Of a stretch of 17,426 nucleotides of DNA, positions 1-7,131 are shown in pieces. The stretch is from the NCBI GenBank assembly GCA_015485455.1, contig WFTN01000420.1, positions 1 to 17,426 of the forward strand. Direction: 5' to 3'. Below the pieces are notes generated by a model. The model had not been told where the DNA came from. It ran no database searches and was given only the letters and a program-made list of their open reading frames with translations. Both the position numbers and the translations under genes were made by a program. Origin of the DNA: Planctomycetota bacterium. GTDB lineage: Bacteria > Planctomycetota > GCA-002687715 > DRQF01. How positions within the stretch are numbered: the first letter of the stretch is position 1; every line of letters starts with the position of its first letter.

Positions 1-1357
1 CTTCATGGCCTGTCCATTCTGCAGACAACATGTAGGGAGGTTGAATGGCGTCTGCATAACGATTTCTGTCTCCTACGGTGGCAACCCAGGGCAATTCACC
101 GTCTACAGCATCAATCGTCACAGTTCCCTTTTCCAGAACCTTCCATTTTCTTCCTTTGAATTCGAAGCTTTGGGCTCTGCGCAAGGTCTTGGGATTCACC
201 TGGGGGAATTCTTCCAGTTCTTTCAAGAAGGTGAAGTGCCCGGCGTATTCGCTCAGCCAACGGTATCCAGCGGCATGGGAGGACAAGAGATATTCTTCGG
301 TGAAGTATTTGACACCTTCGTCTCGCTCGTAGACTCTTAGGTAGCCAACGATGCGGTAATCTTGGCCGAAGAGGTGGCAGGCCGATCCGATTGGGATGAA
401 TGGGGATGGGCGTTTCTTGTCTGGGTCAGCAAGACCAATGAGAGGGATATCTGAAGGGTTTAATTCAAAATTGGCGTGACAACTCTGGCAGGTGAGCTGA
501 ACGGCCCTTTCTGGATTGTGGATCGCTACGGATGCAGGGCAGTTGGGGCAGGGAACTCGCTCCAGGCTTAGATCAACGATGGCTCCGCAATGGTTGCAGG
601 TGAGAGAGTCCAGGTTTCCTTCCGGGTGCTCAAGAGAGCCACCACAGGATTCACAGTTGAGGGCTAACTCCCGGCCAGACTTCTTGACCACACGCTGTCT
701 TTGTTCGCCACTTCCCCTATGCTCTGTTTCAAGAGAATCTTTTTGGTCTGGAGAAAACTCTTGGTCGACGCGAAGGTCTTTGGGCGCCAGTTGTTTCCCC
801 AGGAAGCATCGTGTTTCTTGTCCATCAATTTCAATGGTGGCAAATGAACCTTCTGGGCCAACCAAGTCGATATAAGGGTGCTTTTCTCCTGCAATGATCG
901 GGAAAGGCAATTGACCTTCCGCAGCTTCAGTGGTGGCCACACCAAGCTCGCGGACGACGAAATCCTTCTGTTTGAGGGTCAGGATGTCTCCAACCTCAAG
1001 TTGGGAATAGGTCGCCGAGAGTTCCGTATCTTGGGACAGCTCTTCTAAGGCCAATCGGTCTTCGTCCTGTGAGATCCACCCGGATTCTCCATCTTCAAAT
1101 TCGACGTACCACTCGTCCCAAAAACCAGCATCGTAGGCGTAACGGACACGTCCTCGGACGCCGAAACCACGTCCGGCAATTGAGCCGGTGAATCCAAGTG
1201 CTAAAGGCCCAAGAGGAGGGCGGAGAACTGCCATCTTGCCTGAGAGTTTGAGAGCTTCTTGGTCAACAACAATGGAAGATTGACAGTATCCACAGACTGC
1301 GAAATGGGCCCGGGTTTGATCAATATCCAGATTGGCGCCGCAATTGGGGCACTTCAT
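1..1357 (-). CDS. DUF4178 zinc-ribbon protein, C-terminus cut off by the left edge
   Basis: The frame opens at an ATG at 1355-1357 behind a purine-rich site (AAGAGGGAAC) and stays open to position 2, giving 452 residues with no stop. Six CxxC motifs are visible: C3/C6, C22/C25, C235/C238, C254/C257, C270/C273 and C290/C293. They suggest three zinc ribbons, one N-terminal and two in the middle. Residues about 55-108 (GFTGSIAGRGFGVRGRVRY, then WDEWYVEFEDG and GWIS) match the DUF4178 pattern of strands ending in a 'W.EW...F.DG...WL' signature. A second copy lies at about 323-382 (YRIVGYLRVYE, EEYLL, YRWLSE). Function is unknown. DUF4178 proteins are often found near polyamine synthesis genes, DUF350 membrane proteins or SPFH proteins, none of which is visible here. 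It lies 51 bp downstream of the AI-2E-family gene on the same strand, so co-transcription is likely. Family assignment rests on motif recall. Confidence 0.82.
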   Translation of the reverse strand, partial: MKCPNCGANLDIDQTRAHFAVCGYCQSSIVVDQEALKLSGKMAVLRPPLGPLALGFTGSIAGRGFGVRGRVRYAYDAGFWDEWYVEFEDGESGWISQDEDRLALEELSQDTELSATYSQLEVGDILTLKQKDFVVRELGVATTEAAEGQLPFPIIAGEKHPYIDLVGPEGSFATIEIDGQETRCFLGKQLAPKDLRVDQEFSPDQKDSLETEHRGSGEQRQRVVKKSGRELALNCESCGGSLEHPEGNLDSLTCNHCGAIVDLSLERVPCPNCPASVAIHNPERAVQLTCQSCHANFELNPSDIPLIGLADPDKKRPSPFIPIGSACHLFGQDYRIVGYLRVYERDEGVKYFTEEYLLSSHAAGYRWLSEYAGHFTFLKELEEFPQVNPKTLRRAQSFEFKGRKWKVLEKGTVTIDAVDGELPWVATVGDRNRYADAIQPPYMLSAEWTGHE

Positions 1358-1408
1358 CGTCTGTTCCCTCTTCTTAAGGAAGGATTGTAGGGGCCCAAAT
1401 AATTCATT

Positions 1409-2539
1409 TTATTCGTCTCCGCCTATCATCAAGGCGAACTGGCGTGTTGTCTCAAAGTGCTCCAGAATGATTCGGAGGGTGACGGTGATGGGGACTGCCA
1501 AAATCATGCCACCGATTCCCCAAAGCCAACCCCAGAAACCCAGAGAAAGAACCACAACGACGGGGCTGATTGCCAACCCTTTGCCCACCACCCGAGGTTC
1601 AACAAAATTTCCGATTACTTGTTGGGCAATAGTGAGTGATACTCCGAGCCACAGGGCTGTGATGGGAGAAAATTGGAGAAGGGCAATGAAACAAGGAAAA
1701 AGGGTGGCGATGACACTGCCTAGATAAGGAACGAAATTGAAAACGAAAATGATGATTCCAAATGTCACAGCGTAGTGGAGGCCGAATGCCCACATGACGG
1801 CAATACCTGATATGGCCGTGAGCAAACTAATCCATACTTTGAGAGAGACATAACGTGTGACACTAAGACCAACTTCTCGGAATACATCTAAGATCCCCTC
1901 TGCCTTTTCATCGCCATAGACTTGTTTGAGGCGGGCTGGCAGTTTGTCTGACTCTAAGAGAAGGAGCATCATCATGACCAAGACAACAAGCATCTCTCCA
2001 AAGACACCGAAGAAGAAAGAGGCTCCGGTACCGAGAATTCTTGAAATCATGGCCGGGTTGGCAAGCTCCTCCAAGCGTTCCCTGGGAATGATTTTTTCGC
2101 CGGGTGTTTTGTTGCGGTCGGCAATGGGGTCGATTTTGTCCCATGACAAGAAGTCTACCAATGCTTCATGTCCCTCGAGATACTCATCGATGTTCTTCTG
2201 GAATGAAGCGATGTTCTTCTGGTAATGGCCCTCGTTGTTCTTGCTAAAGGACGCCAAATCATTGGAGATCACACCTTCGGCGATCGAGAAGAGGCCGAAG
2301 AGAAAGGCAAAAGCAAAAGCGTAACCAAAGATCCCAGCTCGTCGACTCAGCTTGGCGGTCAGGGGCTTGATCAAGAAGCACAAGAAGATGGCAATGATAA
2401 AAGGCCGAATGACCCCTTGGAGCTCTGACAATGCCAAGACGCCAATGGCAGATGTGACGGCGGTACTCATCAAAATGATGGCCTGCCCAGCCCGGGACGC
2501 GGGTTTGTGATCTTCAGGGTTGGGGCGCGTACCGGTCAT
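1409..2539 (-). CDS. AI-2E family transporter (UPF0118) membrane protein
   Basis: A 376-residue polytopic membrane protein, of normal length for the AI-2E/PerM family. Hydrophobic segments lie near residues 20-58 (two helices), 70-92, 172-196, 233-256, 258-288, 291-310 and 322-358. A long soluble segment at about 93-165 follows the first three helices, as in the family. The C-terminal half carries the family hallmarks FNFVPYLGSVIA (267-278) and NFVEPRVVGKGL (311-322), followed by the glycine-rich run GFWGWLWGIGGMILAVPI. Members have been proposed to export autoinducer-2 or to act as cation/proton exchangers; the substrate cannot be read from sequence, so no symbol is given. The ATG at 2537-2539 has only a weak ribosome-binding site. 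It is the first gene of a minus-strand pair with the DUF4178 gene. Confidence 0.9.
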   Translation of the reverse strand: MTGTRPNPEDHKPASRAGQAIILMSTAVTSAIGVLALSELQGVIRPFIIAIFLCFLIKPLTAKLSRRAGIFGYAFAFAFLFGLFSIAEGVISNDLASFSKNNEGHYQKNIASFQKNIDEYLEGHEALVDFLSWDKIDPIADRNKTPGEKIIPRERLEELANPAMISRILGTGASFFFGVFGEMLVVLVMMMLLLLESDKLPARLKQVYGDEKAEGILDVFREVGLSVTRYVSLKVWISLLTAISGIAVMWAFGLHYAVTFGIIIFVFNFVPYLGSVIATLFPCFIALLQFSPITALWLGVSLTIAQQVIGNFVEPRVVGKGLAISPVVVVLSLGFWGWLWGIGGMILAVPITVTLRIILEHFETTRQFALMIGGDE

Positions 2540-2890
2540 TGACGTAAATCTCTATCTTCCATGTGTTTCCAGCGCCATTCTCGCATCAAAGTGAGGAGGA
2601 AGCTACCCTCATTTGTAAGCTTCGGGGTTACCTGCAGAAATCAATTCAGATGGAAGCCGGATTATTTCTGCATCTTTATGCAAGGATGGAGAATTTGGGC
2701 TTCATTGGCGGTGTGGCTGGGCTCACGCCCGATCTCACATCATTGCTTACCCCATGTCCGGACGGTGGGCTATCTCAGGTTTTAATAATGTCTCCTTGAC
2801 TCAGGGAAATGGGGTTCAACTGCCGATGAGAAGGAAACGGAGTCCAAGTGACGTATCTTGGCCTCGTAATTGAAGAAGGGATTTGCGCCC
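2540..2890. other. Intergenic region with divergent promoters expected
   Basis: About 350 bp between the AI-2E-family gene (minus) and the DUF4388 gene (plus), so promoters for both should lie here. I see no convincing -35/-10 pair on either strand. TTGACT occurs at 2796-2801 on the plus strand, but no -10 box follows at proper distance. A short inverted repeat, TGCAT-CTTT-ATGCA (2669-2682), is the only symmetric element I noticed and could be chance. Short open frames here lack a credible ribosome-binding site and family resemblance, and I do not call them. Confidence 0.5.
2873..2881 (+). promoter_or_regulatory. Ribosome-binding site that decides the DUF4388 start
   Basis: The purine run AAGAAGGGA ends 9 bases before the ATG at 2891. 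It overlaps the codons of a more upstream TTG start (2870), which has no comparable site in front of it. This favours the ATG at 2891. Confidence 0.6.
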
Positions 2891-3673
2891 ATGTCCGGAA
2901 TGGACCTCATTGAGCTACAAGAGAAGATCGCTAGGATGTGTTCGAGCTTGGTCGTCCGAGTCAATGACCATACGAAACGTCTCACGCGGTGGCCTGAAGA
3001 GCTGAGCCAACTGAATCAGGTTGTTTCGGTCGTGAATGAGCTTGGTCGGGTTGTCACTCACATGAAGAAATCGGCTGCGGCCGGTAAGGAAACGACCCAA
3101 AGAGAGAAAACCCAGAAGATCTTGGCCCAGGCATTCGAAGATGTCCTCGGTTCGGTGGATGTTGATACACTTGGGCAGGCGGAAGACGCAGAAGGTTCCT
3201 TCACTTTCGACGGTCGAATTTTCTCAGTAGCCGAGATCCTACAGTTTCTAGCTGATACAAGGCGCAGTGGCCGCGTGCGGGTTGATGGGCCCCAGGAATC
3301 ATTTGTCCTCAATTTAGACAAGGGGACTCTGATGAGCGCATTCAGCACTAACAGTCCTCCGGGATTTCGCTTGGGTGAGATCTTGATTCGAAAATTCGGC
3401 ATCGACAAAGACCTGTTGACGAAGTTCTTGAGTCAAGGCAATCAAGGGCGCGCTCCTTTGGGCGTCGCTCTTTCGGACCAGGCCATTGTACCTCAATCAT
3501 TGGTCTATGAAGCTCTTCACTACCAGATGGTGCGACTCTTTGAGAGATGTTTGGCGCTGGAGAACGCCGACATCGAATATGACCCTTCGCTGATCGAAGA
3601 ATCCATGGATGGTCCTTGTCTCAAAGTGGCTGACATCCTCCTGGGTGCCATGGGGGCTCCAACCCCTCGCTGA
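2891..3673 (+). CDS. DUF4388 (PATAN-like) domain protein
   Basis: 260 residues from the ATG at 2891; a TTG at 2870 would add seven residues but would consume the ribosome-binding site. There is no signal peptide, so the protein is probably cytoplasmic. The first ~100 residues are helical and unassigned, with a basic stretch around residues 58-76. From about residue 104 the DUF4388 pattern begins: FTFDGRIFSVAEILQFL, then an SGRVRVDG strand and VLNLDKGTLMSA. After it, LGEILIRKFGIDKDLL and APLGVALSDQAI...LVYEALHYQM resemble the paired 'LGE.L...G.I....L..AL..Q' repeats of MshEN/GspE N-terminal modules. DUF4388 proteins occur in planctomycetes, myxobacteria and cyanobacteria, often tied to two-component signalling or gliding; the exact role is unknown. 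It converges on the CofD-like gene with a 23-bp gap. Confidence 0.82.
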   Translation: MSGMDLIELQEKIARMCSSLVVRVNDHTKRLTRWPEELSQLNQVVSVVNELGRVVTHMKKSAAAGKETTQREKTQKILAQAFEDVLGSVDVDTLGQAEDAEGSFTFDGRIFSVAEILQFLADTRRSGRVRVDGPQESFVLNLDKGTLMSAFSTNSPPGFRLGEILIRKFGIDKDLLTKFLSQGNQGRAPLGVALSDQAIVPQSLVYEALHYQMVRLFERCLALENADIEYDPSLIEESMDGPCLKVADILLGAMGAPTPR

Positions 3674-3696
3674 TCCATCGCAGTTGATGAGCTTGT

Positions 3697-4893
3697 TTAA
3701 GTCAGAGAAAGCAAAGTCTCGTTGATCTTGGCCCCATCCAAGCTTTGAGGGTCTTGCTCGTTGACAAGGTCCAGATCCAACACTGAAACTCCTTGAGCCG
3801 CAATGGCCTCCACGTCAATTCCGTTTAAGTACTTTCCTCGTTCTGAGTCGATCAAAACAAAGTCCAAAAAGTCCGTGGTAGCTGTGTCTTCACCGGCATC
3901 TCTACGCAAGTAAGCGATGAGTGTTGCGACACAGGCCTCAACCGACATCCCATATTGCTCCGGATCATGACCGGTGTTCGGAATGTAGACTCGAGGACCT
4001 CGTGCCCTCCGAATGGACTTACCAACCCCACTGGGCAACAGATTTGCTATCAGGCTGGAGTAGAAGCTTCCCATGGGAAAGCAGATCAAGTCAGCTTCTG
4101 TTATGGCGGCGCCAATGCTCCGTTCTAATACGCATGTGACGGGTGCTTGGGGGTTCTCACGATCCGTTAAGAATATGCGTTCGATGGGGGACTTGATGGA
4201 CGCGCTTTCTTTTCCAGTGAAGAGATGTTGTCGTACCAAGGACGTGCCATCCTCGAGCCGAACGCATAGGTCTAAATGAGCATTGACTGTTGCTCGAACG
4301 GATCCTCTTACTTCAAGCAAGCGAGAGTAAAGGTAGGTGACAGCATCGATGTCGCGATTGCTTTGAAGATAGGCTCCTGCCAGCGTCAAGTTCCCCAAGC
4401 TCGCGCCGCTTAGGTCGAAATTTCTCGGCATTTCTTGGCAGAACGAACGCAGATGACTTCCAACCAAGTTGCGGATCGGTTGGGGGATTGATTCCATCAA
4501 GGGGTCTCGTCCCAAGTCAAGTTGAGCCAATTGCTCTTGCAAAACCATGGAGTCCCCATCTTCTGGAAATCGAAATCCGAAGAACTTTCGAATCTCGTCG
4601 TTGCCCGACAAATTGTCGTCTGCAAGAGTGCATAGTCGATTGCGAATGTCACCAATGCTTGGCATGGCGAATGCTTCACGAAGACTTGCAGATGAGCCAC
4701 CTGAATCAAAGGGAGTCATCAAGTGACAGCTATTGAAGGAGTATTCCTTGATGTTCTTGGACACCTCGCGCAAGGCAGAGCCACCAGAGAAAAAGAGAAT
4801 TTTGGGACCTAATTCGGGGGCTCTCCGGTAGCGTTCTATGCGAATTCGATCTGGGATCTTGGCTACTCGGTTAATCGGAATTCGTCGACGCAT
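3697..4893 (-). CDS. CofD/YvcK-like protein, GAK-system type
   Basis: 398 residues, soluble, no signal peptide. The N-terminal motif KILFFSGGSALREVSK (31-46), followed by TPFDSGGSSASLREAF (60-75) and the helix GDIRNRLCTLAD (81-92), is the nucleotide/substrate-binding start of the CofD/YvcK fold. PMGSFYSSLIANLLPSGV (273-290) corresponds to the 'GPGS..TS...NLL' motif of the same superfamily. The wording (FFSGG, NSCHL.TPFDSGGSS) fits the subgroup annotated as GAK-system CofD-like proteins better than classic YvcK or the F420 enzyme CofD. That subgroup normally sits beside an ATP-grasp enzyme, an HprK-related kinase and small XXXCH or amphi-Trp proteins; none is encoded here. The reaction is unknown; phospho-transfer is the family expectation. 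Both flanking genes are unrelated, and the ATG at 4891-4893 has a poor ribosome-binding site. The superfamily is secure; the subgroup is from memory. Confidence 0.78.
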   Translation of the reverse strand: MRRRIPINRVAKIPDRIRIERYRRAPELGPKILFFSGGSALREVSKNIKEYSFNSCHLMTPFDSGGSSASLREAFAMPSIGDIRNRLCTLADDNLSGNDEIRKFFGFRFPEDGDSMVLQEQLAQLDLGRDPLMESIPQPIRNLVGSHLRSFCQEMPRNFDLSGASLGNLTLAGAYLQSNRDIDAVTYLYSRLLEVRGSVRATVNAHLDLCVRLEDGTSLVRQHLFTGKESASIKSPIERIFLTDRENPQAPVTCVLERSIGAAITEADLICFPMGSFYSSLIANLLPSGVGKSIRRARGPRVYIPNTGHDPEQYGMSVEACVATLIAYLRRDAGEDTATTDFLDFVLIDSERGKYLNGIDVEAIAAQGVSVLDLDLVNEQDPQSLDGAKINETLLSLT

Positions 4894-4974
4894 GAATTGG
4901 AGGCTTTCATTTGCGGGAATCAGGTAGCTGTGCTCTTAGATGATTGCGCTTTTATTCTTGCGAAAGGAGAAGCT

Positions 4975-5076
4975 ATGTCAAGTCGAAGGCCGGACTTAGT
5001 GGTGATGGGACGCCTCACCTTCTTCTACCATGTCAGGACTTCGTTTCGGCAGGTTTGCTCCTGGATAGGCAGATAA
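4975..5076 (+). CDS. Possible 33-residue small ORF with a strong ribosome-binding site
   Basis: ATG at 4975 is preceded by AAAGGAG with a 5-base spacer, one of the best Shine-Dalgarno matches in the window. The peptide (starting MSSRRPDLVVMGRLTF) is basic, with a partly hydrophobic middle and no recognisable family. Its TAA stop at 5074-5076 runs into the A-run that is the U-tract of the minus-strand terminator. It is divergent from the CofD-like gene. A chance match is the simpler explanation; I keep it as a low-confidence candidate. Confidence 0.2.
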   Translation: MSSRRPDLVVMGRLTFFYHVRTSFRQVCSWIGR

Positions 5077-5108
5077 AAAGCCGACCCCAATGATTCATTG
5101 GAGTCGGC
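5075..5108 (-). terminator. Intrinsic terminator after the tandem secreted-protein genes
   Basis: Arms 5080-5092 and 5096-5108 are 13 bases each around a 3-base loop. In the minus-strand transcript they pair fully if one G-U pair is allowed (GCCGACTCCAATG with CATTGGGGTCGGC), and TTTTTAT follows directly. It begins 25 bases after the stop of the 650-residue secreted-protein gene. Read on the plus strand, the same hairpin has no T-run after it, so it is one-directional. Confidence 0.9.
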
Positions 5109-5133
5109 CTGATTGAAGAAAACCCGACTTGGT

Positions 5134-7086
5134 CTACATAACCGTTACTTGCACGGCGTTGGAGAGGGCAACCCCAGCTCCTCCAGTCGTGAAGAAGGCA
5201 CATTGGAATGATCCGAGAACCCCGATTGGCAAATTAGGAACACTGAAACCAATGTTGGCAATTCCGTCTGCTGCCGTAATAAAGAAGGAGTTGAGACCTC
5301 CTATTACTGTGCCATCCGCTAGGACAGTCAAGGCAGTTGGCAAGCCGCTCACGGGGTCAATGGGACCACCCATGTCAATACTGCCCACATTAGGGAAGGA
5401 GGCAACATTGGGATTGAGGGGCCCTGAGAACAGGATGATTGGCTGAAGTGCTTCACCTTCCATCTTGAATTGCAAGATGTCGCCTTCTGTGACGTTGGTG
5501 AAGTAGGGACCACCAAAACCAAAGGTCAGAGGGTCTGTATTGATATTCCTTGGGTCGTTGATATCCAAGACGGCTAAACCGGGTTGGGGAGCTTGCCCGG
5601 GGGTTGATAGGACCTCAAGCACAGAAAGATCATCGATGGCGATGTCATGGTTGTTACTTCCGCTATTGGTCGTTTCCCCTCTCAACACCAACTGGATCGT
5701 TTGCCCTGCGAAGGCGTTGAGGCTCAAAGCTTGGAAGGTCCAGTTCGGGCCAATGTGGCCCTGAGGACCAAAAACATCTGTCGTGATGAGGCCACTGGGT
5801 TGGCTAATGACATCAATCGAGAACAAATTTTGCTGTGTCGGGCCGGTGGCACTGTTGGAATAAATGAAGAATCGCAAACTTGGGTTGAAGGCTCCCAGTA
5901 GATCGAAACACGGAGATCGAAGATTGATGGCCGCATGATTGCTGTCATCATCGACGTAGGCGTAGCCACCAGAACCGGCGACCCCTGTGGTGTTGTCCGC
6001 GGAGGGACCTGTGTTGAATGTAGGGGTCGCGTCGTTTCTAAATAACCAGTCCGAGTTAAATCCGCTAGCCTCGGTTGTCTCTTGGACATAACCCGCGGGA
6101 GCTACGGTTGAACCGTTGACTCCTGTGACCGTGAAGTCTTCAGTATAGGGAAAAAGGACAATGCGGGTTTCACCACCACTGTAGATGGTTTCGGTCAAAC
6201 TGTCGTTCGAAGTGTCGAAGTCAATCAAACCACTGGCCGTACAGGTCACTGTATGGGCGCCGATTGTTGAGAGGTCGGCGGTGGCCGTGAATGTATATGA
6301 GGCTGTATCCCCTAATGCAAGGGGGGCAGCTAAAGGGAAAAACTCGAAGGTGGGAGGGCCGCCATCGACAGTGAAGGACACGGTGATCACGGTGCCTGAA
6401 GGAACAGTCACTGTGCCGAAATTACGAAACTCAAATGAGACCACTTCTGTCGACGATCCCGCGGCGCAACTAAGAGGGTCATTCACAGGCGAAAGGATCT
6501 TCGTTGTCGCCAAGTCATCGGAGAAGAGCATTTGGTTGGTGTAATGAATGTTGCCATTCCAGATGCGGGGATTAAACGTCAGATTGAAATAACCTCCGCC
6601 GTAACCCTGATAGTATTCCAGGTCTGTATTGGATGCATAGAGAGTGCCAGGGGCACCGGTGCCGGTGGTGTATCTGACACTAGCACCGTTGATGCCGGTT
6701 ATATAGAATGCTTGGGTGTCCCCAGGGAAAATAGGGAAGTTCAGGTTGAGCCCCAAAGGTGTTGGGTTGCCAGCGCCTGCACCTACAACACCAGTTGCTG
6801 TCCCAAGAAGGGTCCAGTTGGCGTTGCTCATGCGGTTGTTCACATAGGAAACATTGGGTGTGATGAGGGCCCAAACTTCGAAGTCACCTGTGGTGACAGC
6901 CGTGTTGATGTCGAAGTCATTGATAATCACACCGGTGAGCGATTTGACATCGAACATGTTACCTGTGGAACCGTTATTGTCGGCAAAGGTTGTGGTCAAT
7001 GGGGATTGGGCCTCGGCTTGGGTTGTACTCACAGCGATGAATGCAACGAGTAGCAAAAGGCTCAAAAAGGACTGGTTAAATTTCAT
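5134..7086 (-). CDS. Secreted modular protein: unnamed N-terminal beta domain, Ig-like, MAM-like and C-terminal beta domains
   Basis: 650 residues. A Sec signal peptide is clear (MKFNQSFLSLLLLVAFIAVS..., likely cut near AEAQ-S at residue 27). Residues ~28-183 form an aromatic- and glycine-rich domain without a name known to me, ending WNGNIHYT. Residues ~196-300 resemble a CARDB/Ig-like module. Residues ~312-492 have MAM/choice-of-anchor-J features: FPYTEDF, GFNSDWLFR, GGYAYVDD, SPCFDL, and a closing HDIAIDDLSVLE. Residues ~497-650 are a terminal beta domain (GQAPQPGLAVLDIN, VGSIDMGGPIDP, ALSNAVQVTVM). No catalytic residues are evident; a structural or adhesive cell-surface role is inferred. 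No LPxTG, PEP-CTERM or lipobox is seen. ATG 7084-7086 follows an AAAGGAG site. The gene lies 45 bp downstream of a paralogue and ends at a strong terminator. Confidence 0.85.
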   Translation of the reverse strand: MKFNQSFLSLLLLVAFIAVSTTQAEAQSPLTTTFADNNGSTGNMFDVKSLTGVIINDFDINTAVTTGDFEVWALITPNVSYVNNRMSNANWTLLGTATGVVGAGAGNPTPLGLNLNFPIFPGDTQAFYITGINGASVRYTTGTGAPGTLYASNTDLEYYQGYGGGYFNLTFNPRIWNGNIHYTNQMLFSDDLATTKILSPVNDPLSCAAGSSTEVVSFEFRNFGTVTVPSGTVITVSFTVDGGPPTFEFFPLAAPLALGDTASYTFTATADLSTIGAHTVTCTASGLIDFDTSNDSLTETIYSGGETRIVLFPYTEDFTVTGVNGSTVAPAGYVQETTEASGFNSDWLFRNDATPTFNTGPSADNTTGVAGSGGYAYVDDDSNHAAINLRSPCFDLLGAFNPSLRFFIYSNSATGPTQQNLFSIDVISQPSGLITTDVFGPQGHIGPNWTFQALSLNAFAGQTIQLVLRGETTNSGSNNHDIAIDDLSVLEVLSTPGQAPQPGLAVLDINDPRNINTDPLTFGFGGPYFTNVTEGDILQFKMEGEALQPIILFSGPLNPNVASFPNVGSIDMGGPIDPVSGLPTALTVLADGTVIGGLNSFFITAADGIANIGFSVPNLPIGVLGSFQCAFFTTGGAGVALSNAVQVTVM

Positions 7087-7131
7087 TTTGTTTTCTCCTT
7101 TGTGGTCAACAAGGTTTCTTGTGACGAATCC

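Noticed and set aside
2669..2682. Inverted repeat TGCAT-CTTT-ATGCA
   Set aside because: Very short arms with no promoter match beside it; probably chance.
2561..2799. Two overlapping plus-strand frames and one minus-strand frame in the gap before the DUF4388 gene
   Set aside because: No ribosome-binding sites, no family likeness, and mutually overlapping; the gap is better read as a promoter region.
6532..7053. 173-codon plus-strand open frame opposite the secreted-protein gene
   Set aside because: The minus strand here encodes a clear signal peptide and beta domain with a good ribosome-binding site; the plus frame has none of these.
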